In this document: positions 27,306 to 37,577 of the stretch, piece after piece
How the letters are laid out: each line of letters begins with the position of its first letter
Numbering within the stretch: the first letter of the stretch is position 1
Assembly: GCF_030269925.1 (NCBI RefSeq)
Contig: NC_085108.1
Coordinates: 7,440,001-7,504,000, forward strand
Direction of reading: 5' to 3'
Origin: Bombyx mori
Taxonomy: Eukaryota > Arthropoda > Insecta > Lepidoptera > Bombycidae
DNA length: 64,000 nucleotides
Program-made: the position numbers and the translations under genes
The notes under the pieces: generated by a model
Told to the model about the DNA's origin: nothing
The model's input: only the letters and a program-made list of their open reading frames with translations
Databases searched by the model: none

Positions 27306-27441
27306 GGACCTCAAGCACCGGTGAACGTCCTCGTCGAACCCGTCGCTTGCCGAGTTCGACGAGTAAACTAACTCATAGACACATCCCCCTGAGTTTCTCG
27401 CCGGATCTTCTCAGTGGGTCGCGATTCCGATCCGGTGGTAG
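27306..27441 (+). mobile_element. LINE-B-related fragment
   Basis: 'cgtcgaacccgtcgcttgcc', 'gagtttctcgccggatcttc', 'gatccggtggtagac' in the order found at 54.47-54.61 kb. Confidence 0.5.
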
Positions 27442-27640
27442 ACGTTTTTATTCCCCTTGTAGGCACACGAGCATACGGCCAACCTGATGGTCGGTGGTTA
27501 CCGTCGCCCATGGACTTCAGCAATACCAGGGGTAGAGCCAAGCCACTGCCAAACCGCTGAATACTCTCCACCAGCCTCGTTTGAAGAAGGACATGTCATA
27601 GCGCTCGCGAAAAACCGTGGAGGGGAGCTCATTCCATAGC
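27442..27640 (-). mobile_element. LINE-A 3'-end fragment
   Basis: TTTTTATTCCCCTTGTAGGC to 'ggggagctcattccatagcc'. Diverged. Confidence 0.85.
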
Positions 27641-27760
27641 CTCTGGGAAGCATTGCTCTTGTTAGGGCTAGTGTTAGTAAATTATCTCACGCTGAGCCCG
27701 TGAGCTCACCTACTCGTCTGCGTGTAGCTGAAATAGCCTCTTAGGCTACCAGTGAATAGG
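27641..27760 (+). mobile_element. LINE 3' region fragment (LINE-B relative)
   Basis: 'ttgttagggctagtgttag', 'gagctcacctactcgtctgc', 'gtagctgaaatagcctctta'. It probably continues 27306-27441, interrupted by the LINE-A piece. Confidence 0.5.
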
Positions 27761-28111
27761 TAGGGAAAAATATACCATCACAAACCATCGAAGCAGACTT
27801 CTTTTCACTGCGTAGAGCGGCTGAGCAGGTACCTCCGTGTGCTTCCGTAAGTTCCAGTCGTGTAAGCAGTCCTCCGTGGTATGGCTGTGGTATTGTTGAC
27901 GTCAATGACCGACGACCACAATCACATTGGTCGTATGTTGATTCCGCTTCGTTATAGAGCTAAATCAAGACGTGTTCCGAAGTTAGCGTCTCAATTAAGC
28001 GATCTTAATAGAGATCGCACAATACTGAACAATTACGTCATAGTTCACGAGACAAAGCATTTCCTCAAACACAAATAAATAAACTAATTTTAGCCCAAAG
28101 ATTTCAATTTT
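27761..28111. other. Unassigned; 65-codon ORF
   Basis: Plus ORF 27881-28078 (RYRAKSRRVPKLASQLSDLN) has no recognised domain and no splice or repeat support. Confidence 0.3.
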
Positions 28112-28217
28112 TTATTGTTTTTTTTTATTGCTTAGATTGGTGGACGAGCTTACAGCCCACCTGCTGTTAAGTGGTTACTGGAGCCCATAGACATCGACAA
28201 CGTAAAATGCGCCACCC
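28112..28217 (-). mobile_element. Bm1: Bm1 3' fragment (left arm of inverted pair)
   Basis: TTATTGCTTAGATTGGTGGAC to GCGCCACCCACC. It meets a plus-strand copy head-on. Confidence 0.9.
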
Positions 28218-28422
28218 ACCCACCCCGCCTATTTCTGCCGTGAAGCAGCAATGCGTTTCGGTTTGAAGGGTGGGGCAGCCGTTGTAACTATACTTGAGAC
28301 CTTACAACTTATATCTCAAGGTGGGTGACGCATTTACGTTGTAGATGTCTATGGGCTCCAGTAACCACTTAACAGCAGGTGGGCTGTGAGCTCGTCCACC
28401 CATCTAAGCAATAAAAAAAAAA
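28218..28422 (+). mobile_element. Bm1: Bm1 SINE, 5'-truncated (right arm of inverted pair)
   Basis: CACCCCGCCTATTTCTGCCG to AAGCAATAAAAAAAAAAG. Confidence 0.9.
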
Positions 28423-28964
28423 GATGAATCAAATGGATGTGTCGATACTTGTCGAGAATCACAGCGGAATGTGATCCGTGTTCGCTGGTTCAAACATATT
28501 TTTCACGCAAGCTTAGTTTGTAAGAACCCAGTGAATTGTAAAGCCTTATCGTGTGGCTATGTCGTATTATTTACTTAGCTTACTCAATTCGCAACCCATA
28601 CATAACAAAAAACATACTTTAAAATCAGATTAAATGCGTGGTTCAATGCGCAACGTAGGTACGTGGCCTTAAGCCAGATCTTCCTATCCAAATAGCATTA
28701 TTACAACGGAATCCTTATTACAAATAACATGGATTTCTATCATACAACCAGGTACAGCCGGTTTTAGGTGCGAGTCGTTCTACAAGCGCTTAGCGGGCAC
28801 TCATGAGCGGTAGCTGTCAGATTTAGATAATGAAGGACACAGGGTAACTTTTGGTTCGAGATAGTGGTTTTATTAATGAGAGCGTAGGATTGAGCCGGAG
28901 AAAAAATATCTAGATATCTTTCATTGAAAATTCAATAATGTATTTTCGTAATGACACTTTACAA
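28423..28964. other. Unassigned sequence
   Basis: No recognised family, ORF or splice pair. Confidence 0.3.
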
Positions 28965-29345
28965 CTAGCTTTTGCCTGCGACTTCGTCCGCGTGGAATAG
29001 TTCACAAATAATGCTTTATTTTAGGACCAAGGTGGTTAGCATAAATAACGTAATAGTGAGCCAACCTTAACATATAGACATATGCTGTCGCGGACTTTTT
29101 TTTAGATCTTTTAAAGGGGAACAATTCTGTCATACATTATTTTAGCGAAACTTTAACCGTTTCTGCAGCGCACGCAGCGGAAGCTCTCAAAAGGTAAAAA
29201 TAACCCCGATTTTGAAACATTCTTTATTGGTGCTCCGCTTGTATTGGTCTTAGCGTGATGTTATATAGTCTATAATCTTCCTCGATAAATGGGCTATCTA
29301 ACACTAAGATATTTTTTCAAATCGCTACTGGCCCAATCCGCCTGC
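28965..29345 (-). mobile_element. Helitron-like element
   Basis: On minus it ends CGCGGACGAAGTCGCAGGCA then AAAGCTAG|T, the usual lepidopteran Helitron 3' end. The upstream part has 'cctcgataaatgggctatct' (plus sense). The 5' terminus is not clear. Confidence 0.5.
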
Positions 29346-29367
29346 CCTTTATGCGACCCGAAATTAT

Positions 29368-29805
29368 GCGCTTTTTTTTATTGCTTAGATGGGTGGACGA
29401 GCTCACAGCCCACCTGGTGTTAAGTGGTTACCCATAAACATCTACAACGTAAATGCGCCACCCACCTTGAGATATAAGTTCTAAGGTCTCAAAATAGTTA
29501 CAACGGCTGTCTCACCCTTCAAACCGAAACGCATTACTACTTCACGGCTGAAATAGGCGGGGTGGTAGTACCTACCCGTGTGGACTCACAAGAGGTCCTA
29601 CCACCAGTAATTACGCAAATTGTAATTTTGCGGGTTCGATTTTTATTACACGATGTTTTCCTTCACCGTTGAAGTCAATCGTGAAAATTTGTTGAGTACG
29701 TATTTCATTAGAAAAATTGGTACCCGCCTGCGGGATTCGAACACCGGTGCATCGCTCGATACGAATAGACCGGACGGCTTACCTACCCTTTAGGACACGA
29801 TGACT
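29368..29805 (-). mobile_element. Bm1: Bm1 SINE, near full length with head
   Basis: Poly-T, TTATTGCTTAGATGGGTGG, body, CCACCAGTAATTACGC, and the tRNA-like head with the B box (reverse of GTGTTCGAATCCCGC). The A box near 29785 is disrupted by a small insertion. Confidence 0.9.
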
Positions 29806-29882
29806 TGTATGTGTTAATATTAAAACATATGAAACATAAGAACTGATGAAGCAATAACCTTAAATGTTGTTTCTCTTTACAG

Positions 29883-29962
29883 AGCAACTCAATTTGCCTT
29901 ATAGTTTTACTGGTGAAACTTTTCTTTATGGTCCATCGATTTGGCAGATAGTCATAAAATAA
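29883..29962 (+). CDS. Candidate terminal coding exon
   Basis: A very good acceptor (TTGTTTCTCTTTACAG, AG at 29881-29882) is followed by two bases and 25 codons: QLNLPYSFTGETFLYGPSIW then QIVIK and TAA. AT-rich 3' sequence follows. No partner exon was found. It could belong to an upstream gene in the plus direction, or be chance. Confidence 0.28.
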
Positions 29963-30490
29963 TACATAATATACATATAATTATTGTTTCTGATTGGTTG
30001 ACGTGATAGCGTAAAAAAACATAAAAGCTCAATTTTGAATTTATAATTTTATTATAGAAGAAAAAAAGTGTGTAAAAAACGATTTCGAATTGAATCACAA
30101 ATCGCTTCAGCTTATGTTTACGGCCCCGACTTTTAGTGTCTGTAGGTAAACCGCACGTTGTGTCAACGTTTTTACGATTTACACTTTTATGCCTTATCGG
30201 TAGTAGGATTGAAACGAATTGGCACTTTTGTGTATTTCGATTTTTCTTTAACAACAACTTTACTGCTCTTTTGCATCCGTGCCCAAAAGCTAGATTGGCC
30301 ATGGATTTAAAAAAATCTAGCTTAGAGTCACACTATCCCGACTATTTCCGTGAGTGTTTTAAGAGGCGACGCAGGGATTCCCCGGGAAAGAGGCTGCAGT
30401 ATTCTCTGAATACAAGTAACCTTCTTATAACGCGGTATTTTACAACACGATTACAATCTAACACGTAAAGAAAAATTCGGGACAAAACGG
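29963..30490. other. Unassigned sequence 5' of LINE-A
   Basis: Open stretches on both strands (for example plus FRECFKRRRRDSPGKRLQYS) but no recognised domain. TACAACACGAT at 30441 recurs at 34119 beyond the LINE-A poly-A. Confidence 0.3.
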
Positions 30491-33400
30491 GAGCCGAATA
30501 CATAATCGGTGGTAGGACTTGTCCGACTGGCTGGCGACCACCCTCCAACTAGAGTCCGCCGCCAAATAGCCTAGCTGTGTTCCGGCGTGTGGGTTGGAGA
30601 GCCAGTGTTATTCCTTCCCTTTCCTCTTCCTTGTTGGGGGTGAATCTTGGCGATACCTGGAACATGCGGAGCAGACGTGCGTGTGAGCTCGCGGGACGTG
30701 ATTGTTTGACGGGGGTATAGGGAGACCCAGTGAAACGGTGTTCGCCGCCGCCCGCCGGTCAGTTGGGGACCTGAACCCGGGTGTCACTACTAAACTCCGC
30801 CCCGGGAAGCTGTCCCGCCAACCGGTGTAAAATCCTGTCGTGCGGTCGTCGTGCCGGAGTCGGAGACCGGAGTGGATCCCGGCGATCGCACGCAGGGTGG
30901 ACTGGGGGCCCTTCCATGCCCTGCGTCAGTCGCTCACGCAACCCGTGGTCGAGCACGTACTGTGCTCCGCGCTTTATTCAGGTATTGTCACGATTTCGCC
31001 TCGAACATCCTACCCCGCCCAATCCCACTCTCCAAATAAAAAAAATGAAAGTTCGAAAAAGGAAAAGGGTTTTGTCGGCGACTCCCCATTCCACATTTAA
31101 TGTGGATTTCAGCAATGTAAGGGGTCTACATAGTAACCTCGACGCCGTACACCACCATCTTGAGACGGCGCAGCCTGCCCTTCTTTTTCTGACGGAGACG
31201 CAGATATCTGCTCCGGATGATACTTCGTACCTTGAATACCCCGGCTACGTATTGGAGCACAACTTCCTGCGTAAAGCCGGGGTGTGTGTATTCGTCCGGG
31301 CTGATGTCTGTTGTCGCCGTCTACGAAGCCTCGAACAACGGGACCTGTCCCTCTTGTGGCTGCGCGTAGATCACGGGGGCTGTACCCGAGTCTACGCGTG
31401 CCTGTACAGGTCCCACAGCAGTGATGCAGGTTCAGCTCTGATAGAGCATGTGCAAGAGGGGACTAACCGCGTGCTTGAGCAGTACCCATCTGCGGAGGTG
31501 GTGGTTCTTGGAGACTTTAACGCTCATCACCAAGAGTGGTTGGGGTCCAGAACCACTGACCTCCCGGGTCGGGCTGCCTACGATTTCGCCTTGGCCTACG
31601 GCCTCTCCCAGCTGGTGACACAGCCCACCCGTGTCCCAGATATTGAGGGGCACGAGCCTTCTCTGTTGGACCTTCTGCTGACCACCGATCCAGCCGGATA
31701 CAGTGTGGTGGTCGACGCTCCACTTGGATCGTCTGATCACTGCCTTATCCGTGCTGCCACACCACTCTCTCGTCCTAGTCGTCGAACGACGACCAGGTAT
31801 CGAAGAGTTTGGCAGTATTTGTCAGCAGATTGGGATGGATTGCGTGAGTTTTACGCATCCTACCCATGGGGGCGGTTCTGCTTTTCCTCTGCTGATCCTG
31901 ACGTCTGTGCGGACCGTCTTAAAGACGTGGTGCTCCAGGGGATGGAATTGTTTGTTCCCTCCTCTGAAGTGCCCGTTGGGGGTTGCAGCAGACCCTGGTA
32001 TAACAATGCCAGCAGGGATGCTGCACACCTCAGGCGGTCCGCATACGTGGCATGGGATGATGCTAGGAGACGTCGGGATCCTAACATCTCAGAGGAAAGG
32101 CGGAAATATAACGCCGCTTCCAGGTCCTACAAGAAGGTTATTGCCAGGGCGAAATCGGAGCACGTTGCTAGAATTGGCGAGCGACTGAAGAGCTATCCCT
32201 CTGGGAGCCGTGCTTTTTGGTCGCTCGCCAAAGCTGCAGAAGGTAACTTTTGCAGGTCTAGTCTCCCACCACTACGCAAGTCCGATGACAGTCTGGCCCA
32301 TAGTGCGAAAGAGAAGGCTGACCTTCTGGTCAAACTCTTCGCCTCGAACTCGACTGTGGACGACGGGGGTGCCACACCACCGAACATCCTCCGGTGTGAT
32401 AGTTCCCTGCCGGAGATCTGCTTTACACAGTGTGCAGTCAGGCGGGAACTCCGACTCCTGGACGTCCATAAGTCGAGCGGGCCAGACGGCATCCCTGCAG
32501 TGGTTCTGAAAAAGTGCGCCCCTGAGCTGACGCCTGCGCTAACGCGTTTGTATCGTATCTCTTATTGCGCTAACAGGGTTCCGTCTTCATGGAAGACTGC
32601 CCACGTCCACCCTATCCCCAAGAAGGGTGACCGGTCGGACCCATCGAGCTATAGGCCTATCGCGATAACTTCCTTGCTTTCCAAGGTGATGGAGCGAATA
32701 ATTAATATACAACTCCTGAAGTATCTGGAGGATCGCCAGCTGATCAGTGACCGACAGTACGGTTTCCGTCACGGTCGCTCAGCTGGCGATCTTCTTGTAT
32801 ACCTTACTCACAGGTGGGCTGAAGCCTTGGAGAGCAAGGGCGAGGCTCTTGCTGTGAGCCTTGATATCGCGAAGGCCTTCGACAGGGTCTGGCATAGGGC
32901 ACTTCTGTCGAAGCTACCATCTTACGGAATCCCCGAGGGTCTCTGCAAGTGGATCGCTAGCTTTTTGGATGGGCGGAGCATCACGGTCGTTGTAGACGGT
33001 GACTGTTCTGATACCATGACCATTAACGCTGGCGTTCCACAAGGTTCGGTGCTCTCCCCCACGCTTTTCATCCTGTATATCAATGACATGCTGTCTATTG
33101 ATGGCATGCATTGCTATGCGGATGACAGCACGGGGGATGCGCGATATATCGGCCATCAGAGTCTCTCTCGGAGCGTGGTGCAAGAGAGACGATCAAAACT
33201 TGTGTCTGAAGTGGAGAACTCTCTGGGGCGAGTCTCCGAATGGGGTGAATTGAACTTGGTTCAATTCAACCCGATAAAGACACAAGTTTGCGCGTTCACT
33301 GCGAAGAAGGACCCCTTTGTCATGGCGCCGCAATTCCAAGGAGTATCCCTGCAACCTTCCGAGAGTATCGGGATACTTGGGGTCGACATTTCGAGCGATG

Positions 33401-34051
33401 TCCAGTTTCGGAGTCATTTGGAAGGCAAAGCCAAGTTGGCGTCCAAAATGCTGGGAGTCCTCAACAGAGCGAAGCGGTACTTCACGCCTGGTCAAAGACT
33501 TTTGCTTTATAAAGCACAAGTCCGGCCTCGCATGGAGTACTGCTCCCATCTCTGGGCTGGGGCTCCCAAATACCAGCTTCTTCCATTTGACTCCATACAG
33601 AGGAGGGCCGTTCGGATTGTCGATAATCCCATTCTCTCGGATCGTTTGGAGCCTCTGGGTCTGCGGAGGGACTTCGGTTCCCTCTGTATTTTGTACCGTA
33701 TGTTCCATGGGGAGTGCTCTGAGGAATTGTTCGAGATGATACCAGCATCTCGTTTTTACCATCGCACCGCCCGCCACCGGAGTAGAGTTCATCCATACTA
33801 CCTGGAGCCACTGCGATCATCCACAGTGCGTTTCCAGAGGTCTTTTTTGCCACGTACCATCCGGCTATGGAATGAGCTCCCCTCCACGGTGTTTCCCGAG
33901 CGCTATGACATGTCCTTCTTCAAACGAGGCTTGTGGAGAGTATTAAGCGGTAGGCAGCGGCTTGGCTCTGCCCCTGGCATTGCTGAAGTCCATGGGCGAC
34001 GGTAACCACTCACCATCAGGTGGGCCGTATGCCCGTCTGCCTACAAAGGCA

Positions 34052-34087
<36 letters not shown>
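30491..34087 (+). mobile_element. LINE-A: CR1/Jockey-group non-LTR retrotransposon
   Basis: A ~3.6-kb element. GC-rich leader (about 30491-31044), one long ORF with endonuclease and RT, a ~45-nt 3' UTR ending GGGCAATAAAA, and ~38 A residues at 34050-34087. The exact 5' end is unsure. Flanks 'aaaaattcgggacaaaac' and 'aaaaaattccccaaaacc' may be a decayed target duplication. No ORF1 (gag) is visible, so the copy may be 5'-truncated or the family single-ORF. At least eleven 3' fragments of it are in this window. Confidence 0.85.
31045..34005 (+). CDS. LINE-A endonuclease/reverse transcriptase, about 986 aa
   Basis: Nicks target DNA and copies the element RNA into it. The frame is open from 30781, but the first ATG in good context (AAAAATG) is at 31045. 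The APE-type endonuclease occupies residues ~20-230: NVRGLHSNLD, the catalytic E in LFLTETQIS, GDFNAHHQEW, and the SSDHCL pair. The RT core is at ~470-750: RPIAITSLLSKVME, LDIAKAFDRVWH (first Asp), AGVPQGSVLSPTLF, and YADD at ~691. The C-terminal region ends FFKRGLWRVLSGRQRLGSAP. No stop or frameshift is seen, so the protein looks intact. The stop TAA lies inside the 72-nt segment shared with Bm1. CR1 versus Jockey clade cannot be settled by eye. Confidence 0.9.
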   Translation: MKVRKRKRVLSATPHSTFNVDFSNVRGLHSNLDAVHHHLETAQPALLFLTETQISAPDDTSYLEYPGYVLEHNFLRKAGVCVFVRADVCCRRLRSLEQRDLSLLWLRVDHGGCTRVYACLYRSHSSDAGSALIEHVQEGTNRVLEQYPSAEVVVLGDFNAHHQEWLGSRTTDLPGRAAYDFALAYGLSQLVTQPTRVPDIEGHEPSLLDLLLTTDPAGYSVVVDAPLGSSDHCLIRAATPLSRPSRRTTTRYRRVWQYLSADWDGLREFYASYPWGRFCFSSADPDVCADRLKDVVLQGMELFVPSSEVPVGGCSRPWYNNASRDAAHLRRSAYVAWDDARRRRDPNISEERRKYNAASRSYKKVIARAKSEHVARIGERLKSYPSGSRAFWSLAKAAEGNFCRSSLPPLRKSDDSLAHSAKEKADLLVKLFASNSTVDDGGATPPNILRCDSSLPEICFTQCAVRRELRLLDVHKSSGPDGIPAVVLKKCAPELTPALTRLYRISYCANRVPSSWKTAHVHPIPKKGDRSDPSSYRPIAITSLLSKVMERIINIQLLKYLEDRQLISDRQYGFRHGRSAGDLLVYLTHRWAEALESKGEALAVSLDIAKAFDRVWHRALLSKLPSYGIPEGLCKWIASFLDGRSITVVVDGDCSDTMTINAGVPQGSVLSPTLFILYINDMLSIDGMHCYADDSTGDARYIGHQSLSRSVVQERRSKLVSEVENSLGRVSEWGELNLVQFNPIKTQVCAFTAKKDPFVMAPQFQGVSLQPSESIGILGVDISSDVQFRSHLEGKAKLASKMLGVLNRAKRYFTPGQRLLLYKAQVRPRMEYCSHLWAGAPKYQLLPFDSIQRRAVRIVDNPILSDRLEPLGLRRDFGSLCILYRMFHGECSEELFEMIPASRFYHRTARHRSRVHPYYLEPLRSSTVRFQRSFLPRTIRLWNELPSTVFPERYDMSFFKRGLWRVLSGRQRLGSAPGIAEVHGRR

Positions 34088-34088
<1 letters not shown>

Positions 34089-35010
34089 CCCCAAAACCCT
34101 CTTACAGCACGAAACTTCTACAACACGATAACGATATTTTTGTTTAAAATTAAATTATGCACTATGAATACACAATATAAATGGGAACAACCGAAATGTC
34201 ACTGCTTATTATTTATGTATAAAAGCTAAAAAATACATACAGGCATAGTTGTTGAGATGTTTCACACAGAAAAATTACTCTTCTTTATGTACTGGCTTCT
34301 ATTCTCATTTAAATCGCTGATGTGGTAGCCATCACAGAACACAATCATCTTTGTCAGATATCTGAATCTCGCTTACGACATTTTCAAGATAAGCTTACAT
34401 ATATACAAGTTCCGAGCAACAACATTCGGAATGTCGGTCTACCGAGCAATATCACCCGCTCGTTGGAAGATCTTCCCTTCGTCGTATACATACAACGGTT
34501 TCATACAACACGGCACTTGGTAGGAATATATCTACCGTGTTATAGAAGGGTTACCTGTGTTATGCTGCGATGTATAGTATCACACACTGGTGGTAGGGAG
34601 TATTGTAGACAAATCATTTTGATTATAATGTTTAGTGTTAAATACTAAAATATTATTAATATTCGACTTTATGCCTTCAGATAAGTTTCAGAAAAGAACG
34701 CCCACTTAATCTGAAACAACATTCAAACTATTCTTAGAAATTTAATATAAAAAATACGCCAATCTTAACCAAACTGACTGCACATCAAATATAGAAAGAG
34801 AAATCAATAAAATTCTCCCCGACTCACCCCTCTTTATGTCTTTGCTTTAGAGAAAGCCTTTCCCAAAGACTGCATCAGAGATATAAGGTCACTGCGAGAC
34901 CATAGGGCTTGACATGTGATTATTTAAATGGAAAGGAAAAAAGGCTTATTGATAAGACGTCCGGTGTATCCTTATCAGACGACACCGGCTTGAATCCAGC
35001 ATACAAGTTT
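34088..35010. other. Unassigned sequence
   Basis: A 108-codon plus ORF at 34322 has no recognised domain. No repeat family is assigned. Confidence 0.3.
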
Positions 35011-35323
35011 TTTTTTATTGCTCTAGTAAACACGGCCCAGCTGATGGTGAGTGGTTACTGTCGCCCATGGACTTCAGCAATGCCAGGGGCAGAGCCAAGC
35101 CGCTGCCTACCATTAAGTACTCTCCACAAGCCTCGTTTGAAGAAGGGCATGTCATAGCGCTCGGGAAACACCGTGGAGGGGAGCTCATTCCAAAGCCGGA
35201 TGGTACGTGGGAAAAAAGATCTCTGGAAGCGTACTGTGATGAAAGCAGTGGGTCCAGGTAGTATGGATGAACTCTACTCCGGTGGCGGGCGGTGTGATGG
35301 TAGAAACGAGACGGTGGAATCAT
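35011..35323 (-). mobile_element. LINE-A 3'-end fragment
   Basis: Poly-T, ATTGCTCTAGTAAACACGGC (small deletion), to 'ggtggcgggcggtgtgatgg'. Covers ~85 codons of the ORF. Confidence 0.88.
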
Positions 35324-35811
35324 CCACGTTCACGTGAGCAACGTCTTACAAAGTCGTTGTAGGGGAATGATACCCCGCCCCGCTTAGCTTACTATGCAGT
35401 TATAGTAATGAGCAACATACGTTAGTCAGTCAGTGGTTATCGTGCAGCGATCCACTGATCCACATCGCTGAGGCGAATAAACATTCAATTATAGTCAGTG
35501 TTTCATTGACCACTCTGATGAGGTTACCGGAGGAGAGCGCACAGTAAAATCTCAACATCAGCAAACCTCACATCGTGTTTTTAAAACTATGAAATGGCGC
35601 AACGTCATATGACGGCCTCTAGATTATCATATTTATTTTGTCGGAACTTCTTTGGACGTCTATATTATGGGCAAATTCCTATGGCGCATATACTTAGCGC
35701 CGCAACACATTCGATTTTCATAGCCCACACCGCCGCGTTCCCTAAAAAAATCATCATAGGATGTACGTATTACAGTGGAACGTTTTTGAACGCTGCTAAA
35801 CTTTGTATGGG
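35324..35811. other. Unassigned sequence
   Basis: A 102-codon ORF at 35594 runs into the foldback element and is not supported. Confidence 0.3.
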
Positions 35812-36320
35812 AATAAATAATAGTTTAAAAAAACTAACCAAATACACTATTATAGAAAATTTAACTAAAAATAGAATTTTTTTTTTAATAAATTTGATTT
35901 AAAAATATGTAGTTTAAGAAAAAATATTTTATTGTAAAAGAAGCGTGGGGTGCATGGTATCAGTAGTTATAAATATTTTATGAACATATATGAGTAGAAG
36001 GATTATTTTGATAATATTCTGAAAAGCACACAGAATTCAAATTTATTAAAATTTATTTTCTATTTTTCAGTTGTATTTTCTATAAAAGCATATTTTGTTA
36101 GTTTTTTTAAAGTATTATTTATTTTTCATTTTTTAGTTGAATTTCAATTTTTTCAATATTTTTTTCTATTATTTTTTTAAATATTGAATTGTCATCGGTC
36201 TTTAATAAGTGTACCAAATTTCGAGTTAATCCGACGTTTTGAAGGGGGTCAAAATCATGTTCAAAGATTCCGTTACATACATACATACGTCTGAAGCTAA
36301 TAGAAGCGTATTAAAAAGAT
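35812..36320 (-). mobile_element. Foldback element copy 3
   Basis: Inverted arms around the loop 'gcatggtatcagtagttata'. The end is ACGTCTGAAGCTAATAGAAG then CGTATTAA at about 36290-36317. Confidence 0.7.
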
Positions 36321-36527
36321 GCGCCACAGTAGCAATGTTCAGAAATGAGGTTGCCCACGCGAACGTTTTAACAATTCCTCAGAGCACGTGTTAAGGAGCT
36401 TTTTCTGTAATCAAATATCTTTAAAATCAATCTGCCCGTCTGAAGCTGCCACCGGTATCATCAACTAGAATTGAGCCTGGGGAAACTTTCGAAATATCGA
36501 GATATGAAAGAAAAAAATGTGTGTGTG

Positions 36528-36905
36528 TGTGTGTGCAAGTCACACGCGGTAGAAGTACTAGAAGTGAAACTTGTAAAATATAAAAATAATCGCAAGGGTC
36601 AACAACTCCGCAGTGCAATGGAGCAGCCGCACCCCGGGGAACCGCCTGCATGATCACGGGATCCCCATACTAGGTAAGTATGATCTAGCAAGAGAAATAC
36701 GAGAACGTCTATCAATTGTGTAACATCTCGTCACCGCGATTCAGGAATGGTTGAATTTACGTGCAGCGACATCTGTTGATAACAAACTGAATAGAAATAA
36801 AATAAACATGGCCCGTAACGGAAGAAATTAAGATGGCGCGTAACCGAAAAACGTTACATACGTTTTTTGCCTCCCTACGTCGATAAAGAAGTTTCACTTC
36901 AAAAA
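36528..36905. mobile_element. Element with MITE-A ends but different interior
   Basis: One end is GCAAGTCACACGCGGTAGAA followed by GAAGTGAAACTT, the other AAAGAAGTTTCACTTC, as in MITE-A. The middle is unrelated ('gcacatctgttgataac'-like and 'aagatggcgcgtaaccg'). A (GT)n run sits at 36518-36535. Possibly a related family sharing termini. Confidence 0.55.
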
Positions 36906-37286
36906 ATCACAGTGTAATTCTTTGTAATATCCCTGACGGTCCCCGCGGGGTTCGGCGTGAAGTAACGCTAAAATCACCTCCCCTGAGCAGACGTGGTCTA
37001 ATTGTGCAGATCTACCATCGCGCGGGAAGTGCGCATCCAAGATGTCGTCAGTAACTTAAACTTATTTCTATAGTTAACGGACGAATTGGCGGCTAACGGA
37101 ACCCATTCTCATCACCTCTCATGCTTAGAACGAAAATTATATGAGCCTTATTAGGACTGACTTACTTAGACAGCGGCACTCAACCACTGCGTCGCGACAT
37201 ATTCTCAAATGTGTGACAAGATTCACAAATATGATATTTTTTTATAAAAAAGTTCCTCATTTTTCTTCTTCAGGGGAACATTTAGT
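36906..37286. other. Unassigned sequence, target of an R1-like insertion
   Basis: No recognised gene. The 14-bp GGGGAACATTTAGT at 37273-37286 is duplicated after the insertion. Confidence 0.4.
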
Positions 37287-37563
37287 TGGGCGTCCTTGGG
37301 GTGAGCCGCGCCGTCTGGTTGTAGTGTTGACCGCGGTAGCCCCCCTACCTCCTACCTCATCCGGGTTTTGACCTCGGAGGGGATCGGACGTCGGGTGTAA
37401 GAGTGCAGGGGAGTCGTTTAGTGGGTGAGTCCTAAAATTCTTGGGCCCGCGGTCTGCTCACAACACCATGCAGACCGTTGAGTCTCACATACCCCTTTTG
37501 CGCGCCCCTTTTGCGCGGGGACCTCGTAGGAGGTTCGGCCCTCTACCCGAAAAAAAAAAAAAG
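37287..37563 (+). mobile_element. R1-like LINE 3' tail with 14-bp target duplication
   Basis: GC-rich tail ('gatcggacgtcgggtgtaag', 'cctcgtaggaggttcggcc', CCCGAAAAAAAAAAA) bounded by GGGGAACATTTAGT at 37273-37286 and 37564-37577. A very 5'-truncated insertion of ~277 bp. Confidence 0.75.
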
Positions 37564-37577
37564 GGGGAACATTTAGT

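Noticed and set aside
30759..33853. Many ORFs of 60-200 codons overlapping LINE-A in other frames and on the opposite strand
   Set aside because: Shadows of the real 986-codon frame, with no motifs of their own.
30441..34129. TACAACACGAT on both sides of LINE-A as its target duplication
   Set aside because: The right copy is ~30 nt beyond the poly-A and the left ~40 nt before the likely 5' end, so neither adjoins the element.
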